DNA of 64,000 bases from CAVPKN01 sp963832835 (lineage in GTDB: Bacteria; Chlamydiota; Chlamydiia; Chlamydiales; JAAKFR01): NCBI GenBank assembly GCA_963832835.1, contig CAWHVD010000001.1, positions 1,674,001-1,738,000 on the forward strand, read 5' to 3'. The notes under the pieces were generated by a model. That model was not told where the DNA came from and did not search any database. It saw only the letters and a list, made by a program, of their open reading frames with translations. Positions within the stretch are counted from its first letter, which is position 1, and the number at the start of each line of letters is the position of its first letter. The translations under genes and the position numbers were made by a program. Shown here one piece after another: positions 35,707 through 44,535 of this stretch.

Positions 35707-36435
35707 ATGACATACCCAATTATATTCATTAAAGATATTTTTGCACCCTCAAAAGCTCATGAAGATTTATCCAAAAATTCTTACGAAGACCAAGGGGCAC
35801 TCATTACAGATATGGTAGTTGCCATCCTAATGATGACAACTGCAGGCTGTGCTTTAGGTCACGTCGGTTATTTAGCAAACCTTTCTGAGATAACGTCCAT
35901 CTCCATGACGGTTGCTGCAGGCACCGTCATTGTGGTTGATTGGGTTCTATTTACTTTCAAAAAATACAATCCCGACACACCTTCAGATGAATTACCAATT
36001 GAGCCGCTTAGCGAAATGTCCTCAGAAAACGAAGAAACACTGGTCACCGGTACGCAGAATACAACTAGTGCCAATATATCAGCGGTTCCCGTTGAAAATA
36101 ACGTTAAGCCTTTGAGTACCAAAAAAAATAAGGAAAAAAGTTTACGAAATGAAATTTTGCAACTCGTTGATCTTCAGACAGAAAAACCGTCAGCGGGAAC
36201 TGCTGCCAAGATATCAAACACTAACCGAATATTAAATACTCTATCTGCTCTTCGTAAAAAAAGTCTATATGCTTCACGTAAAAATAAGCCGAAGTTCACA
36301 GTAAGTGCTGCCCAAAAACGCTTGAAGAGCCTACTGCAAGAAGTAAACATGGAAAAGCCCCAGTCAAAATACAGAAAATTAACCCGCAACCCCTCGATAA
36401 GTCAGCAAAAGGAGTTCCAGGTTGATAAAGAGTGA
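35707..36435 (+). CDS. Modular Inc-like protein 2, different C-terminus
   Basis: A 242-residue protein. The first about 95 residues copy those of 34482-35177. The C-terminal half is unrelated: an acidic/Ser/Thr linker (SEMSSENEETLVTGTQ) followed by a strongly basic helical tail (SLYASRKNKPKFTVSAAQKR, SKYRKLTRN). The leader is shared too, so this is a tandem duplication with a replaced C-terminal part. Function is unknown. The basic tail could bind nucleic acid or acidic lipid (speculative). Confidence 0.75.
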   Translation: MTYPIIFIKDIFAPSKAHEDLSKNSYEDQGALITDMVVAILMMTTAGCALGHVGYLANLSEITSISMTVAAGTVIVVDWVLFTFKKYNPDTPSDELPIEPLSEMSSENEETLVTGTQNTTSANISAVPVENNVKPLSTKKNKEKSLRNEILQLVDLQTEKPSAGTAAKISNTNRILNTLSALRKKSLYASRKNKPKFTVSAAQKRLKSLLQEVNMEKPQSKYRKLTRNPSISQQKEFQVDKE

Positions 36436-36757
36436 TTTATAAAGAACTTCGAAGGGTAGAAGGCGAACAGATTTGACCCTCGATTCACTAAATTTTTTCG
36501 CATGACACCCAATAGATCTTGCCTCCTATTTTTTGTGTGATGTTTTTTAGCCTACTCGGACTAAACCTATACATTCATACATTCCTTCGTAGTTTTTACG
36601 CATTTATTTACCCTGCAGAACCCAGAAATGGCACCCTTCTCACAGTAAAATTTATTATTATTTATACCGCAAAATATTAATTAATATCACTTTGCTGTTT
36701 ACCATAATAAAAGAATGCTTTAAAATTATTAAAAGAAACAATTAAAAGGACAACCAT
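36436..36757. other. 322-bp intergenic region, nothing identified
   Basis: AT-rich sequence between two Inc-like genes, with AAAGGA before the ATG at 36758. It contains no copy of the A to F elements and no RNA gene or convincing promoter that I can see. Confidence 0.6.
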
Positions 36758-38164
36758 ATGGCATATTCAATAACCCTACTTGTAAACTCATACTACCCTC
36801 CTAAAGCTGAAGAGGGCACTGAAGCTCCCAAAAATCCACTCAATGAGAAGGGCGCCCTCATCATGGATTTGGTGCTCGCAAGTATTGCTTTGGCAACAGG
36901 AGCTTTGGCACTAGCAGCAGGAGCGCATGATCTTGGCCCCCTTAACTTTTTAGGTAATCTCTCCCAAGCATGGTCAATTTCTCTCATTTCAGCAGGTGGT
37001 GGTATGATCCTCGTTGACCTATCTATCCTTGCCATCAAAAACTGCAAAAAAGAAACCTCAGAAGCACCACTATTACCACCCAGAGGCCCAAAAGAAGTAG
37101 GTGCTGGTTCAGAAATACAATCTGCTGCACGCCCTAGATCCCCTTCTGCCCCAGCGACACTAAACAGTCCCGATCAAACAACGATGCAGTTGAAACAATC
37201 TGCTACTCCGCCTAACAATCTAGATAGAGACCCGTTGCCTACCGCACCACTTTCAGGGGATGAGATTCCCCTGGATGAGCAGGGAAAACAAGAACTGCTG
37301 AAACTGGTAGCCTCCCTACCACCTCCTCCATCAATGGAATACGTACAAGATAACATTGAAGATCTCCATGCGAGCTTGGGATTATTCGTCAAGAAACAGT
37401 TGGCGGCTCCTCAAATCGCAACTAATCCTGCTATTGTTCAGGCATCACTTGCTAATATCATCCAAAGAAATGAAGTTAATGAAGCCCTCAATTATGTGCG
37501 TGAATACTTTGAGAAAAAAGCTAACGCAAAGGTCATTACCCCTTCGGGAGATTTGGGAGCATCCATCATTGATGCTGCAGCAACTGAAATCGATAGTGCG
37601 GACTTACCAGAGTGGCTCGGGTCTTACTTGATAGCCTTGAGCAATTTCATGTACGCAGGAGAGACACAAGAGAGCATAAAAGCTCGCTTACCTGCTATTT
37701 ACGAAGCACTTACTAAACTCGAAGCTCAGATTATGGCAGCAAACCGAATAGCGACTGGCGATCCTGAGGCTAACGCAATGCGCAAACAGGCAGAGGCAGA
37801 GGCGGCTAATAAGGCACGTACTGAAGCTCAATTCAAAAAGCAAACTACAATCTGTAAAAAGGCCCGATGGTTCAAGCCTTTTAGCGATAAGAAATATGAT
37901 CTGACAACGATGGATCTCACCAAACTCAAATCGAACGGAAAAAATGTACTAGTAGGGTTAGTCGACTTAGGTGACGTCTATCGAGACGTCGAAAAACTCC
38001 GCAGGCGTCTCGAAGCCGTTAAGCCAGATCAGCTTTTAGACGAAGCCAAATTACAAGAAATTGAGGCACAGGGCACTAAAGTTACTGAAATTGCCAAGAA
38101 GATCAAGAAAGCGCTCGAGGGCCTACAACAGGGACTCGCGCAATTTGAAGGATTATTTGCTTAA
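36758..38164 (+). CDS. Modular Inc-like protein 3, long form
   Basis: A 468-residue protein with the same membrane module as the two preceding genes (MAYSITLLVNSYYPPKAEEG, LIMDLVLASIALATGALALA, ISLISAGGGMILVDLSILAI), but diverged. A Pro/Ser-rich linker runs from about 105 to 175. A helical middle domain at about 175-340 is absent from the other two. A C-terminal module (KKYDLTTMDLTKLK to LAQFEGLF) resembles the end of 34482-35177. No catalytic residues are recognised. This looks like the full-length member of the family. Confidence 0.75.
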   Translation: MAYSITLLVNSYYPPKAEEGTEAPKNPLNEKGALIMDLVLASIALATGALALAAGAHDLGPLNFLGNLSQAWSISLISAGGGMILVDLSILAIKNCKKETSEAPLLPPRGPKEVGAGSEIQSAARPRSPSAPATLNSPDQTTMQLKQSATPPNNLDRDPLPTAPLSGDEIPLDEQGKQELLKLVASLPPPPSMEYVQDNIEDLHASLGLFVKKQLAAPQIATNPAIVQASLANIIQRNEVNEALNYVREYFEKKANAKVITPSGDLGASIIDAAATEIDSADLPEWLGSYLIALSNFMYAGETQESIKARLPAIYEALTKLEAQIMAANRIATGDPEANAMRKQAEAEAANKARTEAQFKKQTTICKKARWFKPFSDKKYDLTTMDLTKLKSNGKNVLVGLVDLGDVYRDVEKLRRRLEAVKPDQLLDEAKLQEIEAQGTKVTEIAKKIKKALEGLQQGLAQFEGLFA

Positions 38165-38171
38165 GCGAGAG

Positions 38172-38194
38172 GAAGGCGGCCTTTGGCCGCCTTC
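38172..38194. terminator. Hairpin between convergent genes
   Basis: Stem GAAGGCGGCC/GGCCGCCTTC with loop TTT, between 36758-38164 and the convergent gene at 38199. The T-run is weak on both sides. Confidence 0.6.
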
Positions 38195-38198
38195 TGAT

Positions 38199-39311
38199 TT
38201 ATAGGGCTTCTAGGCGTTTGATTGCTTCTACGATGAGCTTGATGGCGGCATCGATTTCGGCTCTGGTTGTGAACCTGCTAAGAGAAAAGCGGAGTGAGCT
38301 ACGAGCCAGGGTGGGGCCAAGTCCCATGTTAAGCAGGACGCGGGAGGGCTCTAGAGTACCCGATGAACAAGCAGCTCCATGAGAGCTCGCCAAACCCGCA
38401 AGATCAAGTGTCATTAAAAGAGTTTCTCCGTCTATCCCCGGAAAAGCGATGTGCGAGGTATTACAAATCCTCGGCTGATCTTGGCCATGTACCACCATAT
38501 TGGGAATGGCAAGGGAAAGCTGTTTTTCAAAATGATCCCGTAATTGAGTCATCTGATGCATCCATTTTTCACCATGCTGGCTAAGCAGATCGAGGGCTTT
38601 GGCAAAGCCAACAATCGCAGGGATGTTTTCGGTCCCTGCGCGAAGACTGCGCTGTTGCGCTCCTCCTACAATCAACGGATCGGCTTTATGTGTTTTACGG
38701 ATGATAGCAATCCCTATTCCTAGAGGTCCGTGGATCTTATGACCACTAAAGCTGGCAGCCCAAATGCCTTTTGGTAATAAGACGGGCTCCTTACCTAGCA
38801 GTGCAACACCATCGAGCACAAAGGGAATGGACATGCGCTCTGCAAGTGCCGCAATAGGGACATAATCTGTTTTAACTCCCGTCTCATTATTGGCCGCAGT
38901 CAAAATGATCATGCGGGTGTGTGGTTGTAGAGCCCCGCTCACTTGGGCTAGAGTGACCGATCCTTGGTTCTTCTCTGGGGAAAGATAAGTAACCTGGCAT
39001 CCGGAAAGTTTTAAGGGCTCGAGCACCGCAGCATGCTCTAATGTGCTCGTGATGACATGTGAACCTCTCGGTACGCTGCGAATCACTAAATTAAGGGCTT
39101 CGGTAGCACCTGAGGTAAAAATGAGCTCATCGGTACGGACGTTAAAAAACCGGGCACATTGGCGAGTGGCTTCAGTGAGAGCCCCTTTAGCTTGTTGACC
39201 CAATCGATGGACACTCGATGCGTTGCCGGTTATTGAGCTGAGAAAAGGTTGCATCGCATCCAACACTTCAGGATCAAGAAGTGTCGTAGCGTTATTATCG
39301 AGATAAATCAT
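38199..39311 (-). CDS. Cysteine desulfurase, NifS/IscS family
   Basis: PLP enzyme that takes sulfur from cysteine for Fe-S clusters or thio-modification. The 370-residue protein has the start MIYLDNNATTLLDPEVL, TSGATEALNLVI, the PLP lysine in SFSGHKIHGPLG, the RAGTENIP block, and the catalytic loop HGAACSSGTLEPSRVL. The short loop and length suit a NifS-like group I enzyme. It follows the PP2C gene by 5 bp in a two-gene operon. As I recall, a NifS homologue and a PP2C phosphatase are also neighbours in Chlamydia trachomatis. Confidence 0.96.
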   Translation of the reverse strand: MIYLDNNATTLLDPEVLDAMQPFLSSITGNASSVHRLGQQAKGALTEATRQCARFFNVRTDELIFTSGATEALNLVIRSVPRGSHVITSTLEHAAVLEPLKLSGCQVTYLSPEKNQGSVTLAQVSGALQPHTRMIILTAANNETGVKTDYVPIAALAERMSIPFVLDGVALLGKEPVLLPKGIWAASFSGHKIHGPLGIGIAIIRKTHKADPLIVGGAQQRSLRAGTENIPAIVGFAKALDLLSQHGEKWMHQMTQLRDHFEKQLSLAIPNMVVHGQDQPRICNTSHIAFPGIDGETLLMTLDLAGLASSHGAACSSGTLEPSRVLLNMGLGPTLARSSLRFSLSRFTTRAEIDAAIKLIVEAIKRLEAL

Positions 39312-39316
39312 ATATC

Positions 39317-40072
39317 CTAAGTATAACCAGCTTCTACCAAAACAGCTGTGACGTTATCTCCTCCCCCATTTTCATTAGCTACGTCGATCAGCGCCTGTCC
39401 TTTAATGTCTAAAGAGCCGCTGGCTTGGATAATTTCGGTGATTTGCTCGGGTGTCACATAGTTGCTCAGACCATCTGAACACAGGAGAAAAACATCGTGG
39501 GGTTCTACTTGAACAGTGGCAAGGGAAGGTTCTATATGGGGCTGTGTCCCGATGGCACGGGTTAAAATGTGTTTATAAGGAAAAGAATCGGCTTCAGCCG
39601 ACTCAATTGCCCCCAGAGCCGTTAGCTCTGCGACAAGGGAATGGTCTTCGGTTAATGGCTCTAGCACCCCTTCGCGAAAACGGTAAATACGGCTGTCGCC
39701 TACATGTGCTACGATTGCCTCCTTTCTCAAGAAAAAAAGAGAGCAGAGGGTTGTGCCCATCCCTTTTAAGTCATCGTCATGTTGTCCTTGTCTGTAGATA
39801 TAGGCATTTACTTTGAGAAAGGCCTCTTGAAAAAAGGCTTTTGCTTTACTGGCAGGAACCTCTTGGTTGGTCTTCCATTCGTTGAATAGTCTGTAGAGGT
39901 ACTCGACCGCCTCGCTAGCAGCTACTTCTCCACAAGCATGACCTCCCATTCCATCTGCTAGAAGGAAAAGTCCAACATCCGGATAGGCTGCCCACACATC
40001 TTCGTTGTGATCGCGCACAAGCCCGATATCGGTCATCCCAAAACTTTCTAAATGTAAAGTCTTATAAGGCAT
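39317..40072 (-). CDS. PP2C-type Ser/Thr phosphatase
   Basis: Soluble metal-dependent protein phosphatase. The 251-residue protein has the PPM motifs RDHNEDVWA, LFLLADGMGGHACGEVA, GTTLCSLF, AHVGDSRIYRFR, LTEDHSLV, LTRAIGT, FLLCSDGLSNYV and NGGGDNVTAVLV. Length and motif set match bacterial Stp/PrpC enzymes, which reverse Ser/Thr kinase action. It is first in an operon with the desulfurase; element B3/A4 lies upstream. Confidence 0.96.
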   Translation of the reverse strand: MPYKTLHLESFGMTDIGLVRDHNEDVWAAYPDVGLFLLADGMGGHACGEVAASEAVEYLYRLFNEWKTNQEVPASKAKAFFQEAFLKVNAYIYRQGQHDDDLKGMGTTLCSLFFLRKEAIVAHVGDSRIYRFREGVLEPLTEDHSLVAELTALGAIESAEADSFPYKHILTRAIGTQPHIEPSLATVQVEPHDVFLLCSDGLSNYVTPEQITEIIQASGSLDIKGQALIDVANENGGGDNVTAVLVEAGYT

Positions 40073-40125
40073 ATTTTAGGCTATTATACCTCAAACCACC
40101 TTCTAAATCGAATAAAAAAAAATTT

Positions 40126-40404
40126 GTGACTATTCATGAGCCAGCAGAATCCTTAAGGCAGGCCAAGTTTGCCAAGCTGGGAGTGGATAGTCACCACAGA
40201 AAGGCTTTCAACCGAAAAGATGGGTTATACCATTTCCAGAAAATAAAGTCATGAAGTGGTACTGGGTAACATGACAGATTTGGACGATCGTTTCGAAGCC
40301 TATGTTTTTGCACCTAAGCGAGAAAGGATCGTTCAAAAATAGTGTGTTATACAGTGCCAATTTGTGACTTTATTTTCTGGAGATGGTATTACCTGAATAG
40401 TTAC
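40126..40404. mobile_element. Miniature element B, copy 3, interrupted by A4
   Basis: Ends GTGACTATTC and GAATAGTTAC. Removal of A4 and its TTA duplication leaves 115 bp, exactly the size of B1 and B2. The flanks are A/T runs that match loosely. It lies upstream of the PP2C gene. Confidence 0.88.
40228..40388. mobile_element. Miniature element A, copy 4, inside B3
   Basis: 161 bp, TACCATTTCC to GGAGATGGTA. TTA is duplicated at 40225-40227 and 40389-40391. The uninterrupted TTACCTGAATAG site is visible in B2 at 14172-14183, which proves insertion. Confidence 0.92.
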
Positions 40405-40770
40405 AAAATTTTCGACTCTCAACGAACCGCCAGAGCACTCTGGGAAAAACATACTTTGCCCATTTAGATCCATGCACCCAAATATATAAATAAAGTTCTA
40501 AGTCTATAAAGACTAGCGTTAAAGAAACGAATTTGTTATCTTCCCTGCCAACAAGCTTGGTGCGTTTGCACTTTAAGAAAAATGCCCTGAGGAATTCACT
40601 GGAATGCCTTTTTGGGAACTTTTCTAATTAAGACCGCGCCCTTAAACTTAATGAACTACCTATCAAGCATTTAGGTTTTCTTTGGGTACAAAGGCGTCGG
40701 TCTTGATGCGTGCAGCACTAGGAATGAAAAACGAACTACGCTAATCAGATATTATTTTACCGAGGTGAGA
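40405..40770. other. Upstream region of MOMP gene
   Basis: About 365 bp without a gene. It ends with a strong ribosome-binding site (GAGGTGAG) before ATG 40771. A promoter must lie here because the gene stands alone, but I could not identify convincing -35/-10 boxes by eye. Confidence 0.55.
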
Positions 40771-41607
40771 ATGAAAAAACTCTTTACAACATTATTAACT
40801 GTTCTAGCTTGCGGCTCGGTTTATGCCTTGCCCGTGGGAAACCCCTCTGACGCCAGCTTGCTTTGCGACGGACTGCTTTGGGAAGGCCATTGCGGAGATC
40901 CTTGCGATCCTTGCTTAACATGGTGCGACGCATTTAGCCTCCGTGTTGGCTTTTACGGCGACTATGTTTTCAACAGACATTTGGAAATTGACCGCCACGA
41001 AGATGGTAGTGACATCGAAAGCGCCCAGCTTTACACAAATGCCGGCATGGTAGTTGCAAACTTCTGGGACCGCATGGATGTTTTTGCAACATTTGGTGCT
41101 ACTAATCTCCTTCTCGAAACCAACGCATCTGCCTTCGGCGGTACTAATGGCAGCCGCTTCGTCTTAGAAACTGAGACAAACTTCTCTTGGAGCGTGGGTG
41201 CACGTGGAACGATTTGGGAATGTGGATGCACAAGCTTAGGTATTGAAGGACAATACTTCTATACAAAACCTGATGTACGCCGCGTCACAGTAGGTGCTAC
41301 AGACAGTGCCTATCTTGACAATACCGTCTCTTCCAAATACCGTGAATGGCAAGTTGGGGTGGGTCTTTCCCATCGTATCAACATTTTCGTTCCCTATGTT
41401 GCTGTAAAGTGGAGCCGTGCTCGCTTTACTTTTGACAATGCAATACCCGGAGTTGACGCTACTACTCTTCATAACCTAGGGAATAAGAAGGACTGGGGTT
41501 ACGCTGTAGGTGTTTCGATTGTTGATTGCGAAAAAGCAAGTTTGACTGTCGAAGGACGCTTTGGCGATGAAAAAGCTGTTCACGTGAACGGCCAAATCCG
41601 CTTCTAA
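40771..41607 (+). CDS. MOMP-family outer membrane porin, short form
   Basis: A beta-barrel porin of the outer membrane. About 278 residues from ATG 40771, with a signal peptide (MKKLFTTLLTVLACGSVYA) cleaved before LPVGNPSDASLLCDGLLW. The block GDPCDPCLTWCDAFSLRVGF and YGDYVFNR are MOMP signatures, and the end SLTVEGRFGDEKAVHVNGQI matches the conserved MOMP C-terminus, ending in aromatic F. The conserved cysteines allow disulfide cross-links in the envelope. It is about 110 residues shorter than Chlamydia OmpA because the long surface loops are reduced. GAGGTG precedes the start. Confidence 0.92.
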   Translation: MKKLFTTLLTVLACGSVYALPVGNPSDASLLCDGLLWEGHCGDPCDPCLTWCDAFSLRVGFYGDYVFNRHLEIDRHEDGSDIESAQLYTNAGMVVANFWDRMDVFATFGATNLLLETNASAFGGTNGSRFVLETETNFSWSVGARGTIWECGCTSLGIEGQYFYTKPDVRRVTVGATDSAYLDNTVSSKYREWQVGVGLSHRINIFVPYVAVKWSRARFTFDNAIPGVDATTLHNLGNKKDWGYAVGVSIVDCEKASLTVEGRFGDEKAVHVNGQIRF

Positions 41608-41636
41608 GCTTAGACTAAGATTCATTCCAATGTTAG

Positions 41637-41669
41637 CGGGGCGCATGCACAATGCGCCCCGTTTTTTTT
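41637..41669 (+). terminator. Strong Rho-independent terminator of MOMP gene
   Basis: A perfect 10-bp stem CGGGGCGCAT/ATGCGCCCCG with a 5-base loop and eight T residues. Confidence 0.95.
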
Positions 41670-41684
41670 GTACTCAAGTTGTGA

Positions 41685-41845
41685 TACCATTTCCAGAAAA
41701 TAAAGTCATGAAGTGGCACTGGGTAACATGACAGATTTGGATGATCGTTTCGAAGCCTATATTTTTGCACCTAAGTGAGAAAGGATCGTTCAAAAATGGC
41801 GTGTTACCCAGTGCCACTTCATGACTTTATTTTCTGGAAATGGTA
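41685..41845. mobile_element. Miniature element A, copy 5
   Basis: 161 bp between the MOMP terminator and the convergent CPBP gene. The flanks are TGA and TAA. Confidence 0.9.
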
Positions 41846-41867
41846 TAAGCAGAGTCCGGTATGATCT

Positions 41868-42743
41868 CTATTGAGCAAAGGTGATGACAAGGATGTTAAG
41901 GCTATTGAAGGTCGCATGCAGCGCTACAGGAGCCCATAACGTGCGCTCCCTTTCATAAATAAAGCCCAAGAAGCACGAAAGCACCAGAAGAGATAAAATG
42001 AGTTGAAAATTTCCGGTACCTTGGCTGGAAGAATAGTGGAAGCAAGAAAAAATCAGTGCTGTCAACGCAATTGCCCAGCGTCGATTCAGGTATCTCTTGA
42101 GAACGTTTTGTAATAGACCTCGGAAGAGAAGCTCCTCCATAAAGGGGACAAAGAGACTTACCACAAGGATCATCGATATGAAAAGTGGAGTATTATCCAT
42201 AGTCATTTTCAGCTGCTTGACGGCCACCTGCTCTAAGTGGCTCTCTCCCCATAGCCATTTCGCTAGAGCTGTAGAGATGACTGTTGATACAAGGACAAAA
42301 GGATAACTTACAATCCATCCGACAAATCCCATACCGACACTCTTAGCAAAGCGTACCCAGCTCGCCTGTTTTTCTCCCCAGAAAATAAAATGACGCGTTT
42401 GAGGGGAAATGAGAAAGCAATAGAGGACCAGTATAAGAAGAAGGAGGCATAAGCCACCCAATTGGCCCCAACCTTTCCACAATGGGGATAGATCTTTGAA
42501 GGAGATAACCGATCCATTGACCAGGTAAACCACTAGGGTAATTACAAGCGGTATGATGACCGAAGCAGCAACAAGGTAGCTAAGTGCTCCACCTGCAAGA
42601 TGGACCCAGGTTACAGGAGAGCTGCGAGTGGGTTGAGGGAGACGAAAAAAACCATTTTGTTTGGCAACCCAAATGACAAAAGTGAGCAGCAGTAAGAGGT
42701 AGAAGAAAGTTCCGACTGACTGCTCACTTCTGATGAGGTCCAA
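41868..42743 (-). CDS. CPBP-family intramembrane metalloprotease
   Basis: A 291-residue protein with about seven to eight membrane helices. The CPBP/CAAX-protease motifs are FMEELLFRGLLQNVL (EExxxR), FSCFHYS (FxxxH) and VALHATFNSL (HxxxN), which carry the catalytic Glu and metal-binding His. Roles in the family range from peptide processing to immunity; the substrate here is unknown. It directly follows the lipoprotein gene with no gap. Confidence 0.9.
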   Translation of the reverse strand: MDLIRSEQSVGTFFYLLLLLTFVIWVAKQNGFFRLPQPTRSSPVTWVHLAGGALSYLVAASVIIPLVITLVVYLVNGSVISFKDLSPLWKGWGQLGGLCLLLLILVLYCFLISPQTRHFIFWGEKQASWVRFAKSVGMGFVGWIVSYPFVLVSTVISTALAKWLWGESHLEQVAVKQLKMTMDNTPLFISMILVVSLFVPFMEELLFRGLLQNVLKRYLNRRWAIALTALIFSCFHYSSSQGTGNFQLILSLLVLSCFLGFIYERERTLWAPVALHATFNSLNILVITFAQ

Positions 42744-43382
42744 TTATTGCGATGCCTCTATGTAAGCTTCCACTCGGCCAACCAGCTCTCGCACCAAGCG
42801 ATTATGTGCTATGCCCATGGGCGTGTAGTTAAAGGCATCGGTGCCCCATGCCATTTTTTCATAATCACAATGCATGTAGGGTCTTGCCACTACATAGTCC
42901 TTATCTAATACTTCTTGCAAGATGACCTTTGGGGTAGATTGACGCAAGTCAAGAACGCGTACTCGCAACGCAAATGTCAATATGGCGCCCAGCTCTGAGC
43001 GTGCCCTAAACGCTTTTTCTTTCTGCTCGATCACTTCGGTGATAATTGCATACTCAGCTTCTCCCAAGCTCTCCGAGGCGCTGCGAGAGATAGACTGGGG
43101 ATTGGGAACACTGAGCAACTGGGCCAGTTCTAGGCTGGTGGGCTCCCGATGTAAGTAGATTCTATTCGACTCATATACTTTCTTGCGGATTTCATCTGTC
43201 AGCTCCTGAGATAAATCCCATGGAATATCTGCCATAACGGTTTGGTTGATGACAGGAAGAACTGCGACAACTGCTTTTTGCCTTCCAGAAATTTGATAAA
43301 GCGAGGTATCGCCATAGTGTCTTACACATCCTCCGCAAAGCAGAGCGGCTGCGGTTATTGCTAAAATCAGTCGTTTCATCAT
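42744..43382 (-). CDS. Putative lipoprotein, stress-related DUF799/GNA1162-like
   Basis: A 212-residue protein with a lipoprotein-like signal (MMKRLILAITAAALLCGGC), where the lipobox CGGC has Cys rather than Leu at -3. The mature part starts with a strand AVVAVLPVINQTVMADIPW and has EYAIITEVIEQ and a Tyr-rich block CDYEKMAWGTDAFNYTP. The pattern of beta strands recalls outer-membrane-associated DUF799-type lipoproteins, but I am not certain. It abuts the CPBP gene. A second ATG at 43379 is equally possible. Confidence 0.78.
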   Translation of the reverse strand: MMKRLILAITAAALLCGGCVRHYGDTSLYQISGRQKAVVAVLPVINQTVMADIPWDLSQELTDEIRKKVYESNRIYLHREPTSLELAQLLSVPNPQSISRSASESLGEAEYAIITEVIEQKEKAFRARSELGAILTFALRVRVLDLRQSTPKVILQEVLDKDYVVARPYMHCDYEKMAWGTDAFNYTPMGIAHNRLVRELVGRVEAYIEASQ

Positions 43383-43555
43383 GAGGTCCTTGTCGTTGGT
43401 CTTAATTGACGGGGATTATAATTTCCACAATTATTGAACACAAGACACGCTTTGATGGCAGCAATGTACTTTCGCGCCAAATCGAGATTGGTCAAAGCAG
43501 CGTAGGGTAAATTTTCAAGAGGGAGATACTGGCATTAACAGTGGGAGAAGAAAAA

Positions 43556-43652
43556 GCCGGAGAGTGTCTTGAGGCAAAAGACTAAATCCTTAAGGCTGCT
43601 ACCTTCCGGTTCTGACCTGGTTCGGACCGTCCCCTTCCACAAGGTCCCCGGC
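43556..43652 (-). ncRNA. ffs: Signal recognition particle RNA (small bacterial 4.5S type)
   Basis: About 97 nt on the minus strand. The apical hairpin ACCAGGTCAGAACCGGAAGG with the tetraloop region and AGCAGCC is the universal SRP RNA signature. The terminal stem GCCGGGGA pairs with TCTCCGGC. A T-run follows on the 3' side and would act as terminator. It starts 2 bp after the stop codon of the methyltransferase. The rest of the 43383-43653 gap shows nothing. Confidence 0.95.
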
Positions 43653-43653
43653 G

Positions 43654-44535
43654 TCAAACATTGTATACCATTTTCTTCTTTCGGGCCAGGACTATCATAT
43701 GAGTCATCGCAGAATTCCCCCATAGAAGCTTAGACAGGTGCTCTGCTTGCAAAAGAAAGAAGCGGCTGTTTTTGATCCGGTTCTTAAGACCTGAGAGGAG
43801 CCATGCAATAGGATTCCATATAGATGCTAAAAATGGACACGAATTCAGTGCGAACCACAAGCGTCCAAACCCATCCCTTTTTTGAAGCTGAGCTCGGCGA
43901 TATTCAGAAGATTTTCCGGCTCGTACAAAACGAGTAGGAGCCTCGAGCCATCGAGATAGGTGAAAATGGAGGCGATGGTAGCTATAAACAGTGGCCATAA
44001 CCTCAAATTCTGTTTCCACAAGCTGGAGAAAGTGGGAATCAGGATCCCAGGAATAGACATCGAGAGGAGTAGAGATAAGCAGCCAGCCTTCACGCTGCAC
44101 AAGACGGGCCAATTCAGAAAGGGTGAGGCGGTGTAGATGCGTATCAATCGAGGCAATGGTGTCGGTCAGGACCAAACCATCAAAGCTCGCATCCACAAAA
44201 GGAAGGTGGGGAATATAGGCCTGTTTACACACAACCTGAGGATGATTGAGACGCTGCAAAAACGACAAAGACGCATCAACCGCAGTGACATGCGCTTGCA
44301 GATCCGCCAACTTTAAAGCGATGGAACCGGTGCCACAACCGATGTCTGCAATGCGTGTGCCGCACATTTCTGTATATTGAACCAATAGTGTTAGTGTACG
44401 GTGAACGCGCTCTCTCTCTAAGACCGTTCGATTGGGATCGAGCTTGTCAAAGGGGATTTTTTCACACGCTTGGCGCACCCTTTCTGCATAAAGTTGCTTT
44501 TGCGATAAGGGCTCAATTAGATTGAGGTTGCGCAT
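43654..44535 (-). CDS. Class I SAM-dependent methyltransferase
   Basis: A 293-residue enzyme with the SAM-binding motif I RIADIGCGTGSIALKL, an acidic motif II (VTAVDAS), and DGLVLTDTIASID as the motif IV position. The substrate is unknown; ubiquinone or small-molecule methylation is possible. It overlaps mazG by 23 bp, so the two are cotranscribed, with the SRP RNA immediately downstream. Confidence 0.88.
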   Translation of the reverse strand: MRNLNLIEPLSQKQLYAERVRQACEKIPFDKLDPNRTVLERERVHRTLTLLVQYTEMCGTRIADIGCGTGSIALKLADLQAHVTAVDASLSFLQRLNHPQVVCKQAYIPHLPFVDASFDGLVLTDTIASIDTHLHRLTLSELARLVQREGWLLISTPLDVYSWDPDSHFLQLVETEFEVMATVYSYHRLHFHLSRWLEAPTRFVRAGKSSEYRRAQLQKRDGFGRLWFALNSCPFLASIWNPIAWLLSGLKNRIKNSRFFLLQAEHLSKLLWGNSAMTHMIVLARKKKMVYNV

